Shown one piece after another: positions 1-7,559 of a DNA stretch of 64,000 bases (position 1 is the stretch's first letter; the number at the start of each line of letters is the position of its first letter). The position numbers and the translations under genes were made by a program. Source of the DNA: Paenibacillus tuaregi (GTDB lineage: Bacteria > Bacillota > Bacilli > Paenibacillales > Paenibacillaceae); contig NZ_LT575476.1 of assembly GCF_900086655.1 (NCBI RefSeq), positions 3,568,826 through 3,632,825 on the forward strand, in the 5' to 3' direction. The notes under the pieces were generated by a model. That model ran no database searches. It was given only the letters and a program-made list of their open reading frames with translations, and was not told the DNA's origin.

Positions 1-82
1 CCGAATATACGATATGGCCTGGGGTGAAGCAAGATAAATAAATGAAACTTATTTGTCGTTCACACGTTTTAGCTATTAAGCG

Positions 83-115
83 AAAAAAACAGGGCGGAGC
101 TGATCCGCCCTGTTT
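83..115 (-). terminator. Terminator of the PTS operon
   Basis: A 12-bp inverted repeat (AAACAGGGCGGA and its complement) with a 5-nt loop is followed on the minus strand by a run of seven T. It lies just beyond the IIBC stop codon. Confidence 0.85.
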
Positions 116-138
116 CTCGAGTACCCTGCTATATCAAC

Positions 139-1599
139 TTACATCAGTTTCTTAATATCGTCTTTGATCGCCTCGGATTGAGGTCCGAATACAACCTGTA
201 CCGCGCCTTTACCCAGGCGCATAACTCCGGAAGCACCCAGTGCTTTCAGATTTGCATCGTTTACGGCTTTTTCGTCTTTTACAACCAGACGCAGACGGGT
301 AATACATGCATCTATGGATTGGATGTTGTCCGCACCGCCAATGTTAGCCAAGATTTTGGCCGCTTTGCTGTCACCCTGACTAACAACTGCAGCATTGTTG
401 TCTACAGAAGCATCAGCGATTACATCGTCGGCATCATCTTCACGACCCGGAGTTTTGAGCTTAAACGCCTTGATCAGGAAGCGGAACAACAGATAATACA
501 CGACTGCAAATACGAGACCGACTGGAATCAGCAGGAGTGGATTCGTTTCATTCTTCCAGTTAACCAGGTAGTCAATCAGGCCCGCTGAGAAACTGAATCC
601 AAGCTTCACATTCAGAGCATACATAACCCAGCCAGCCACACCTGTAAGGATGGCATGAACACCGTACAGAAGTGGAGCTACGAACATAAATGAGAATTCA
701 AGAGGTTCTGTGATACCTGTCAGGATCGAAGCGATAGCAGAACCGATGAAGATAGAACTTACAATTTTACGTTTTGAAGGTTTTGAAGAGTGAATGATAG
801 CAAGCGCCGCACCCGGAAGCGCAAACATCATAATCGGGAAGAATCCAGCCATGAACATACCTGCTGTCTTATCCCCTGCCAGGAAACGGGCTACGTCACC
901 ATGTACAACCTCACCTGCCGCATTCGTGAAGCTTCCGATTTGGAACCAAGGGAAGTTATTCAATACGTGGTGCAGACCAAACGGTACGAGCAAGCGATTA
1001 GCCACACCAAATAGGAAGCTTCCTAGGCCGCCAAGATCAACCAGCCATTGGCCGAAAGTATCCAGAGCATGCTGGATAGGTCCCCAGATCAGACCAAAAA
1101 TAATACCAAGGATGAGCATGGCAAACGCCGTAACCATCGGCACAAAACGTTTACCCGCAAAGAATCCAAGCCAATCCGGCATTTTGATATTATGATATTT
1201 CTTATACATCGCAGCGGCAACCATACCGCAAATAATACCACCGATAACCCCCATATCAAGCTTGGTGTCTTTACCCAGGAATTCAAACGATTGTGGTACT
1301 TGAGCGAGCACTTTACCCAGAACCAGATAAGCGATTACTGCGGAGAGAGCCGCTACGGCGTCTCCTGCCAAACCAATCGCGACCCCGACGGCGAACAGGA
1401 TACCCAAGTTGCCAAGGATCGCACCCGCCCCTGCATTCAGGAACGGTGCAAAGTACTGGTTCAGGAACTCACCGAATGAACCAAACGGCAAATCTTTAAC
1501 ATAGTTAATGTTTGCAAATCCCTGTAAGATACCTGCGGCAGGGAGCGTTGCAACCGGGAGCATCAAGGACTTCCCGATTTTCTGAAGAAATGCCAACAT
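139..1599 (-). CDS. nagP: PTS N-acetylglucosamine-type transporter subunit IIBC
   Basis: Membrane permease and phosphotransfer subunit that takes up a hexose, most likely N-acetylglucosamine, and phosphorylates it. The 486-residue protein has an N-terminal IIC domain of about 10 hydrophobic segments (residues 1-385), with the stretch GDVARFLAGDKTAGMF and the ITEPLEF loop that I associate with the NagE group. A hydrophilic linker leads to a C-terminal IIB domain (about 410-486) carrying the phospho-cysteine motif CITRLR. There is no fused IIA; a separate IIA gene lies 28 bp upstream. It is the last gene of the glcT-IIA-IIBC operon and is followed by a strong terminator. GlcNAc specificity is inferred from IIC sequence and the nearby chitinase; glucose remains possible. 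Confidence 0.85.
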   Translation of the reverse strand: MLAFLQKIGKSLMLPVATLPAAGILQGFANINYVKDLPFGSFGEFLNQYFAPFLNAGAGAILGNLGILFAVGVAIGLAGDAVAALSAVIAYLVLGKVLAQVPQSFEFLGKDTKLDMGVIGGIICGMVAAAMYKKYHNIKMPDWLGFFAGKRFVPMVTAFAMLILGIIFGLIWGPIQHALDTFGQWLVDLGGLGSFLFGVANRLLVPFGLHHVLNNFPWFQIGSFTNAAGEVVHGDVARFLAGDKTAGMFMAGFFPIMMFALPGAALAIIHSSKPSKRKIVSSIFIGSAIASILTGITEPLEFSFMFVAPLLYGVHAILTGVAGWVMYALNVKLGFSFSAGLIDYLVNWKNETNPLLLIPVGLVFAVVYYLLFRFLIKAFKLKTPGREDDADDVIADASVDNNAAVVSQGDSKAAKILANIGGADNIQSIDACITRLRLVVKDEKAVNDANLKALGASGVMRLGKGAVQVVFGPQSEAIKDDIKKLM

Positions 1600-1627
1600 C
1601 TTACTTCACCCTTTCAAATATATTGGC

Positions 1628-2128
1628 CTAAGCCTTTAAAATCGCTTTCAGAACGACATCTCTGCCGGCCTGTACCGGTCCGAGGCTGTCCTCTAGTGTA
1701 TCTGTCAGCTCATCAGCGTTTGTTACTATAACTGGTGTAACTACAGGGTAACCGGCTTCCTTGATCTTTTCGATGTCGAATTCGATCAGGGTCTGTCCTG
1801 CTTTTACCGCATCGCCTGTCTGTATATGACTTATAAAACCTTCTCCCTTGAGAGAGACGGTATTGACGCCGATGTGAAATAAAAACTGCAATCCTGAGGA
1901 ATGCTCCATCATCACCGCATGTTTAGACTTGATGACATGTGCGATTGTTCCATCGAACGGAGCGATCAGCTTGCCCTCGGTAGGTTCAATAGCAATCCCT
2001 TTCCCCATATGTCCTCCAGCAAATGCTTCGTCCGGTACAGATTCCAGAGTAACGGCCGTTCCTGTCACTGGTGCTAAAATCTCCAAAACTTGCTGTTCAG
2101 TATGTTTCTTTCTCCATTTTGAAAACAT
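1628..2128 (-). CDS. PTS glucose-family IIA component (Crr-like)
   Basis: Cytoplasmic phosphocarrier that passes phosphate from HPr to the IIB domain of the adjacent permease. The 166-residue protein is a stand-alone IIA-Glc domain: it contains the GTAVTLESVPDEAFAGG region and the active-site segment FHIGVNTVSLKGEGF, whose histidine is the phosphorylation site in this family. AGGGGA lies 6 bp ahead of the ATG. It sits between glcT and the IIBC gene on the same strand with short gaps, so the three proteins probably form one sugar-uptake and control unit. It may also serve other permeases lacking a IIA domain, which cannot be judged here. Confidence 0.9.
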   Translation of the reverse strand: MFSKWRKKHTEQQVLEILAPVTGTAVTLESVPDEAFAGGHMGKGIAIEPTEGKLIAPFDGTIAHVIKSKHAVMMEHSSGLQFLFHIGVNTVSLKGEGFISHIQTGDAVKAGQTLIEFDIEKIKEAGYPVVTPVIVTNADELTDTLEDSLGPVQAGRDVVLKAILKA

Positions 2129-2158
2129 ATTGCGTCCCCTACCTTCATGTATTTATGT

Positions 2159-3013
2159 TTAGTTAGTAGTCCGGTACAATCGGTACAAATGCATAGCAAT
2201 ATAACAGATCTCTTCTTCTGGTACTTTCTTGCCGAGCTCATCTTCCATCACTTTCCCCAGACGCTTTGCCATTGCATATTCTTCCCTGTACTCGAGGCGG
2301 ATATGATTGACAAACGGATTATCCACCTTGGTATTTAGCAGGATACGTTCAAGCGAATAACGCAGATGAAGCATCAGGCGAACATGGCTCATGCTGCCCT
2401 GTTGAAAAGTAATCTTCTTCTCCTGCTGAATGATCTCTAGCAGCTGATTGACGATATTGGAAGCCTTCACAAGCTGACCGACAGGCACATTGCTCACAGC
2501 AGAGTACACGTGATAAGTCAGAAACCCCACTTCATCCTCAGGCACATGAATATTAAAAGCTTCACTAATCATTCCCGCCGCCTTGGAAGCGATTTCAAAC
2601 TCTTTAGGGAAGCACAACTTCGTTTCCTGCAGAAACGGGTTAATAATGTCCATTCCGTTGCGAAGACGGTACACGGTGAACTGAATATGGCTTGGCAGAG
2701 CCAAGTATATTTTGTCATTGAGCTTTCCTGGAAGACTTGTGGAGATATAATTAATGATCTCATCCGTGATATGCACCACTTTGGGGTCAAAGTCCTCCAT
2801 CAAGCTTTCATATTGGCTCCATTGTTCCCTGTCCTCAAGTTTAAAGCGCTTCTCAATCCGGGGATCATCTGCTTCAATAGTCCCTGTGCCCTTTACTGCG
2901 AATCCGATACCTTTTCCCAAGAGAACGTATTCTTTGCCGTTTTTCCCTCCTTGAGCCATAACGACATTGTTACCGATTACACGTTGAACTTGGAGAAGTT
3001 CCGGTTCTTTCAT
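2159..3013 (-). CDS. glcT: GlcT-type transcriptional antiterminator (BglG family)
   Basis: RNA-binding antiterminator that binds a RAT hairpin and prevents premature termination when its PTS sugar is present. It has an N-terminal co-antiterminator domain (about residues 1-55, VQRVIGNNVVMAQ and LLGKGIGF) followed by two PTS regulation domains with conserved histidines (for example HITDEII and the second PRD near MHLYRLYR). The ATG at 3013 is chosen because AAGGAGGG lies just upstream; the longer frame from 3070 would run through the leader terminator. Its own leader carries a GlcT-like RAT at 3094-3120, so the gene appears to control its own operon. GlcT is preferred over LicT because of the RAT sequence and the IIA/IIBC partners. 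Confidence 0.85.
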   Translation of the reverse strand: MKEPELLQVQRVIGNNVVMAQGGKNGKEYVLLGKGIGFAVKGTGTIEADDPRIEKRFKLEDREQWSQYESLMEDFDPKVVHITDEIINYISTSLPGKLNDKIYLALPSHIQFTVYRLRNGMDIINPFLQETKLCFPKEFEIASKAAGMISEAFNIHVPEDEVGFLTYHVYSAVSNVPVGQLVKASNIVNQLLEIIQQEKKITFQQGSMSHVRLMLHLRYSLERILLNTKVDNPFVNHIRLEYREEYAMAKRLGKVMEDELGKKVPEEEICYIAMHLYRLYRTTN

Positions 3014-3036
3014 GATCTTGAAACCCTCCTTATTAC

Positions 3037-3098
3037 GAAAAATCAAAAAGAGCCAAGGAAAGAGGACCATATAAAATAAGGTTTACTTTCCTTGGCTC
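3037..3098 (-). terminator. Leader terminator of the glcT-PTS operon
   Basis: A perfect 13-bp inverted repeat (GAGCCAAGGAAAG at 3086-3098 against its complement at 3050-3062) is followed on the minus strand by a T-rich run at 3037-3049. The left arm overlaps the RAT. This is the conditional terminator expected for GlcT control. Confidence 0.8.
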
Positions 3099-3120
3099 AT
3101 GCCCGTTACGGTAACACGCC
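3094..3120 (-). promoter_or_regulatory. GlcT-type ribonucleic antiterminator (RAT)
   Basis: Read on the minus strand, the element starts GGCGTGTTACCG and continues CGGGCATGAGCC. This keeps the GTGTTAC...GGCATGA spacing I recall from the ptsG RAT of B. subtilis. Its 3' end (GAGCC) is shared with the left arm of the following terminator, so RAT folding and terminator folding exclude each other. It lies between the promoter at 3148-3176 and glcT. Confidence 0.75.
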
Positions 3121-3147
3121 ATTTAAGTGTTTTTCTTTTATGAGCTA

Positions 3148-3176
3148 ATCATAAATCAATCGCTCATATCCGTCAA
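3148..3176 (-). promoter_or_regulatory. Sigma-A promoter of the glcT-PTS operon, with a cre-like site upstream
   Basis: Minus strand TTGACG and TATGAT are separated by 17 bp, placing the start about 20 bp before the RAT. A sequence resembling the CcpA cre box, TGTAAGCGTTCATC read on the plus strand, lies at 3185-3198 just upstream of the -35. The cre match is imperfect at its last two positions. Confidence 0.65.
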
Positions 3177-3262
3177 CAGAAAAATGTAAGCGTTCATCAT
3201 TTTCACGGTTCTTATTGCCTATATTCCGCAATATACCAGGGTCTACAGGAATAAAAATACCG

Positions 3263-5347
3263 TTAGTTCAACTGCCACAGCGCAGGAACATTGCTAGGTT
3301 CCCAGCCCTGAAGTGAAGTGTGTGGTTGAAGCGCTTTGTACGTTTTACCGTTGTAAGTTACCAGTTGACCTGCTGTATAGGCTGTGTACGGAGCCCACTC
3401 CTTGATGGCAGAGCCTGAATCGCTTGTCTTCACCTTAAGCGCATTGCTCGCTGTAGATACATTACCCGCGGCATCTTTCGCTTTAACAGCAAAAGTATAT
3501 TCCGTGTTCGCCGCAAGACCACTGATCATTGCACTTGGTGAAGTTACAGTTGCCGCGAGTGTGCTGCCGTTGTAAACATCGTATCCTACCACACCCACGT
3601 TATCTGTGGATGCTGTCCAGCTCAGGCTCACACTGTTAGCTGTAACGGAAGTGGAGGCCAGATTGCTTGGAGTCGTAGGAGCTGTTGTGTCGCCTGGTGT
3701 ATTTGTGTTGTCCGTAGTCACACTTACGGCCGCGCTTGCAGCGGACACATTGCCTGCGGCATCTTTGGCTTTTACCGTGAAGGAATATGCCGTATTAGCC
3801 TTGAGGCCGATGATTGTGGCCGTAGTGCCAGTTACACTTGCGGCAAGGGTAGAACCGTTGTATACATCATAACCAGTTACCCCTACATTATCCGTCGAAG
3901 CGGACCAGGAGAGAGTAACAGAACTTGCTGTCTTGGCTGTGGATTTCAGCCCGGTTGGAGCCGTTGGAGCTTGGGTGTCGCCAGGGCTCACAGGACCGCC
4001 GAGATCTGCGCGCAGTTTGGCTTGAAGTGTCTTGTTACGGTCACTGCTCAGCTCCCAGAACATGCCGCCGCCAAGTCCTTTGGACTTGATATAAGCCGTC
4101 TTGTAACCGATGGATTCCACATCGTCATAAGAAATAAACCGCTTGTTGGACGGATTGTAGAGATAAGGAACCTTGGCTGTATCGTTCCAGTACCTGGTGT
4201 ATCCGTTTTTGTTGATATAATTGGCTTCCAAGTCATTGAAATCAAATACGCCATTCTCCCAAGTTCCAGCTTGCGAAGCGCCGCTCGCAGTCTGATACTG
4301 GCCATTGTTCGCAGAACCTACACTATCCCAGCCGCGGCCGTAGAAAGGAAGTCCAAGAACGATCTTGCTCGCTGGCACGCCAGCGTTCAGATGACCTTTA
4401 ACGGCAGCATCCACGTTGAAGGTGTCAGCATTGGGCACACCTGCCGCTTGGGCAGCCGAATCATAGTACAGCGGTGCATTGTGGGCGGATACCTTCACCC
4501 ATCCACCGTTGAGGTCATACGTCATAATGTTGATCCAGTCAACAATAGCGCCAATTTTGCCAAGCTCCGTGTTATTGGAAAAATTAGGGCCTGCACCGGA
4601 CGCGATCGTCAGATAGTAATGCTTGCCGTCCTTGGCTCCTGCAGCATCCAGCTTATTGCGGATTTCCTGCAGCAGAAGAGTGTAGTTTGTCTTGTCCGCA
4701 GGACTTACGCTGTTGCCAGCAAGTCCGTCGCCCACCGGATATTCCCAGTCTAGATCCACACCGTCGAACCCGAATTTGTGAATGAAATCAACGGCCGATT
4801 TGGCGAACGTCTCACGGGTAGATTGACTTGCAGCCACATCCGAAAAGCGGTTGGACCAAGACCAGCCGCCAACCGAAATGATCGTTTTCAAATTAGGATT
4901 CTTCTTCTTAAGGACGTTCAGCTGATTGATATTACCAGCGATAGGCTGATCCCAGGTGTCTCCGGCAAAGTTCTTCTGGGTATCGATCCAGGGATCGCCA
5001 AGAACAATCGTGCCGTTAGGAACATTGATCGTCTGCCCTTTCTCGTCCTGTGTCGGCCAAGTAGTCGGGTTTGGCCCCGTCGGATCTGGGTTTCCGTGAC
5101 GTCCGTTCCAGGCGATATCGGCAAAGGCGTAATTGATGAAATCCACCTTGGAGGCATCGATATCCGTTACATTAAAGTTCCGTCCATAGGCTCCCCATGA
5201 TGGATAATACCCAACGACTTTATAACCACCGGCCGCTTCCGCCCTTTGCGGGCCTGCCGACAATACAGGCATTACGAGGGCAGCCGTCAAAGCAAGAATA
5301 GCTAAAAAGCGGCCCGTTTTAGCGCCTTTGGTTTTAATTTTTGACAT
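3263..5347 (-). CDS. chiA1: Secreted GH18 chitinase with two FnIII domains and a chitin-binding domain
   Basis: Extracellular endo-chitinase. The domains are a signal peptide (residues 1 to about 39, cleavage near AEA-A), a GH18 catalytic barrel (about 42-450) with SVGGWSWS and the active-site motif DGVDLDWEYP ending at the catalytic Glu near residue 203, two closely similar fibronectin III repeats (about 459-546 and 555-642), and a C-terminal CBM5/12-type domain (about 651-695, WAPYTAYTAGQLVTYNGKTY). Order and length match ChiA1 of Bacillus circulans. AAGGAGG lies 6 bp before the ATG at 5347; a TTG one codon earlier is less likely. The adjacent GlcNAc PTS could import the breakdown product. 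A cre-like box upstream suggests carbon catabolite repression. Confidence 0.93.
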   Translation of the reverse strand: MSKIKTKGAKTGRFLAILALTAALVMPVLSAGPQRAEAAGGYKVVGYYPSWGAYGRNFNVTDIDASKVDFINYAFADIAWNGRHGNPDPTGPNPTTWPTQDEKGQTINVPNGTIVLGDPWIDTQKNFAGDTWDQPIAGNINQLNVLKKKNPNLKTIISVGGWSWSNRFSDVAASQSTRETFAKSAVDFIHKFGFDGVDLDWEYPVGDGLAGNSVSPADKTNYTLLLQEIRNKLDAAGAKDGKHYYLTIASGAGPNFSNNTELGKIGAIVDWINIMTYDLNGGWVKVSAHNAPLYYDSAAQAAGVPNADTFNVDAAVKGHLNAGVPASKIVLGLPFYGRGWDSVGSANNGQYQTASGASQAGTWENGVFDFNDLEANYINKNGYTRYWNDTAKVPYLYNPSNKRFISYDDVESIGYKTAYIKSKGLGGGMFWELSSDRNKTLQAKLRADLGGPVSPGDTQAPTAPTGLKSTAKTASSVTLSWSASTDNVGVTGYDVYNGSTLAASVTGTTATIIGLKANTAYSFTVKAKDAAGNVSAASAAVSVTTDNTNTPGDTTAPTTPSNLASTSVTANSVSLSWTASTDNVGVVGYDVYNGSTLAATVTSPSAMISGLAANTEYTFAVKAKDAAGNVSTASNALKVKTSDSGSAIKEWAPYTAYTAGQLVTYNGKTYKALQPHTSLQGWEPSNVPALWQLN

Positions 5348-5820
5348 CAAAATCCTCCTTGTAAACTATAAAATGAATGGACGAATGAACTTCATAGAGC
5401 AAAAAATGCGCACAAAAAGAAGCCACTATCAAGCCAACCTAGAGTTTGAACAGTGATTAATACGGTTAAAGGCGTCCGGGTGAACTGTTCTTTAAGATCG
5501 CTGCTGTTCACCGATTTCTTGATCTAAACATCTCAATACGGTAGGATCCTGTTCCCATAGGCGAACGCAACGTCTTAAAAGAATCATCTCACCCTTTTGC
5601 CTCTTCCCCTGATCTTTCTTTGGTTCAACTAATATAGCTTGTACTACCCGTCTTTTCTCTCGTTATTAACTCACCTTTCATTAGAAAATAGCTGCCTCAT
5701 CACGGCAGCGGTTTAAACCTGTTCACAGCACGGGCAACTTGTGCCTGTCCCGGTATCTGCCTCCTTTCATATCCACTATGAATGCGTTTACATTCTACCT
5801 TAGCCACTATTAAGGCAGAA
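5348..5820 (-). promoter_or_regulatory. Long leader region of the chitinase gene, with cre-like box
   Basis: No gene is visible here. TGAATGCGTTTACA at 5779-5792 (minus: TGTAAACGCATTCA) matches the CcpA cre consensus at all but one position and overlaps a possible -10 TAGAAT (5792-5797) with a weak -35 TTCTGC 17 bp away. If that promoter is used, the transcript has a leader of about 430 nt. The leader contains a GCTGCC/GGCAGC hairpin near 5690-5706 and a GGTGAAC/GTTCACC hairpin near 5480-5515. I could not match it to a known riboswitch. Confidence 0.4.
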
Positions 5821-5980
5821 AAAAAGCTACGAACGTTAAAAGGACTTTCATCACTTCAACTTGGTAGCTTTTACATCTTCATTTAAACATAATTGACCCG
5901 TCTAAAAAAGGATAAATTTCTATTTTTAGCGCCATAATCTATGAGTTTTTAGTCAAATTTATCCCTAAATATTTAGCGAA

Positions 5981-6098
5981 TATATAAAATAATAACTATT
6001 CAGTGGGGCATTTCGGAGACCAAGGCGGACGCTCCGCTTCTTCAGAATCCCTCGTCCTCTCCGCTGAGATCGGTTAATTCTAAAGCTCATTTTATATA
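5981..6098 (+). repeat. MITE-like element, copy 1 (118 bp)
   Basis: It begins TATATAAAAT and ends with a CTCATTTTATATA terminus that is inverted relative to its start. It shares an internal block (GCGGACGCTCCGCTTCTTCAG, then CTCGTCCTCTCCGCTGAG) with the copies at 33397 and 35494. Its left end has diverged. It ends 7 bp beyond the stop codon of the PQQ-repeat protein gene. Confidence 0.75.
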
Positions 6099-6104
6099 GG
6101 TGTT

Positions 6105-7451
6105 TCATTTTAGTTTATCCGGTATCTTAATCCCCAGAAATTGACTATCAGTCTGGATTAGCATATACCCTTTCTCAAACAAAACAGGGCCATAATTGCG
6201 TGAGTCAGTCTCCACAGTAAACACCCCTGCACCGCTGCCCAGTTCAAACGCCCGGAATTTCCCATCCATCTGCCCCACATATACTCCGTTCCCGAAGATA
6301 CTGATCTGGGCAGCAGGATTGTCAATATTGTATGTCACCGCACTTTTGTCTTTAATATGGATCGACTTTAATAACAGATAAGGCAGACTTGATCTGGCTT
6401 CATAAAAAATCCGGTCACTGTAGCTGCCCGGCAAAGGCTGTACAATGTCTTGAAATTGCCCGGCAAACATTTCTTTCGGCTGATCCCCGGCCCCGGTGTA
6501 TTGGGAAAGCGCATAAATCACAGTCTGGCCGTTGTGGCTCGCATACAGTAAATCCCCCTCTATAACAGCCTCTGCCGTATAACCGCGCATCCCCGACAAC
6601 GGTCTTGGTGACCAGTTATACAGATAATTGTTCTTGATCTCCCCACTTTTAACATTAAGCGCCGTCAGCTTTAGTTCAGCTTCAGGTTCGGCAAACGGAC
6701 CCGGTTCACATACGGCATAGGCCGCATCATCCCGAATCAGAATAGGTACTTTAACTCCGCTTCGCTCCCAGAGCTTGACACCCGTACTGGCATCAAATGC
6801 TTTTAACGTACCCGCAGATCCGGTAATCCCCCCTGTATATGAACGGAATACGACACCCTCCTGCACGGCAAGTTCCATTCCTCCATCCGCAGCGAACGTG
6901 TCGTGATTCTCCCATCTGAGCTGGCCTGTGTGAATATTAAAAGCAAAAATATCAATTCCTCTAAGAACGTAAAGCGTATCACCTGCCGGCACCAGCTTGC
7001 CCGCTTTGGTGACCGTTCTTGCCGATTCCCATAGTTTCTTTCCTTTTGAATTTACCGCAAATATAGTCCCGTCCTCAGAGCTGCCGTACAAGCTCCCCTG
7101 GCTGTAAACAATTTTGGGATTCAAATCCGTTCCATAGCTCCACCGTAACTGTCCGTCAGCCGCATCCAAGGCCTTGAGCACACCCTGCTGAACGATATAG
7201 AACTGACCATCTCCTGCTGCGGCCCGGGATTCCCGCAGTTCCTTATTCTCCGGAATAGGCGAAGCTGCGGGAATGCTCCATAATGGACGGAGGCTTCCCT
7301 TCTCCGAGGGCTTAGTCCAATGATTCATAGACAGGCCGGACGCTTCCGCAGCAGCGTGAGAATATGAAGTAAACCCGCTGACAGTCACGCTCAGTCCAAG
7401 AACGGCTGCGGCCAGAAATATCTTTTTAACGGAAATACCCAATGGGTTCAC
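6105..7451 (-). CDS. Exported PQQ-like beta-propeller repeat protein
   Basis: Exported protein of 448 residues with an N-terminal signal sequence (hydrophobic stretch at about residues 10-33, then SHAAAEA). It is followed by repeated beta-propeller units with the pattern ALDAADGQLRWSYG, AVNSKGKKLWES, FNIHTGQLRWEN and AFDASTGVKLWERSG, typical of PQQ_2 or BamB-like propellers. There is no catalytic signature, so it is more likely a binding or scaffold protein than a quinoprotein dehydrogenase. It is divergent from the YhgE gene and not obviously in an operon. The biological partner cannot be read from the sequence. Confidence 0.75.
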   Translation of the reverse strand: MNPLGISVKKIFLAAAVLGLSVTVSGFTSYSHAAAEASGLSMNHWTKPSEKGSLRPLWSIPAASPIPENKELRESRAAAGDGQFYIVQQGVLKALDAADGQLRWSYGTDLNPKIVYSQGSLYGSSEDGTIFAVNSKGKKLWESARTVTKAGKLVPAGDTLYVLRGIDIFAFNIHTGQLRWENHDTFAADGGMELAVQEGVVFRSYTGGITGSAGTLKAFDASTGVKLWERSGVKVPILIRDDAAYAVCEPGPFAEPEAELKLTALNVKSGEIKNNYLYNWSPRPLSGMRGYTAEAVIEGDLLYASHNGQTVIYALSQYTGAGDQPKEMFAGQFQDIVQPLPGSYSDRIFYEARSSLPYLLLKSIHIKDKSAVTYNIDNPAAQISIFGNGVYVGQMDGKFRAFELGSGAGVFTVETDSRNYGPVLFEKGYMLIQTDSQFLGIKIPDKLK

Positions 7452-7559
7452 TCCTTTTCTTCATTTTCAGTAAGATTGATTTCTTTTTCATTCACATTGG
7501 AATGATCTGGGGCTATTTCAGCAATACTATGCAAAATTCTTACTAAATAGGCGGTCAGC

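Noticed and set aside
1..41. Possible 3' ends of a plus-strand gene (two open frames reach stops at 37 and 41)
   Set aside because: Only about 12 codons are visible, two frames are equally open, and neither shows a recognisable motif.
3014..3070. Upstream extension of glcT to an ATG at 3070
   Set aside because: The extension runs through the leader terminator and lacks a ribosome binding site; the ATG at 3013 has AAGGAGGG.
3971..4753. 260-codon open frame opposite the chitinase catalytic domain
   Set aside because: It is antisense to a well-supported gene, has no ribosome binding site or family pattern, and reflects codon bias of the real gene.
5680..5770. Riboswitch-like folding in the chitinase leader (c-di-GMP, cobalamin or c-di-AMP type)
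   Set aside because: None of the conserved core sequences of these classes could be aligned by eye; left as an unclassified leader.
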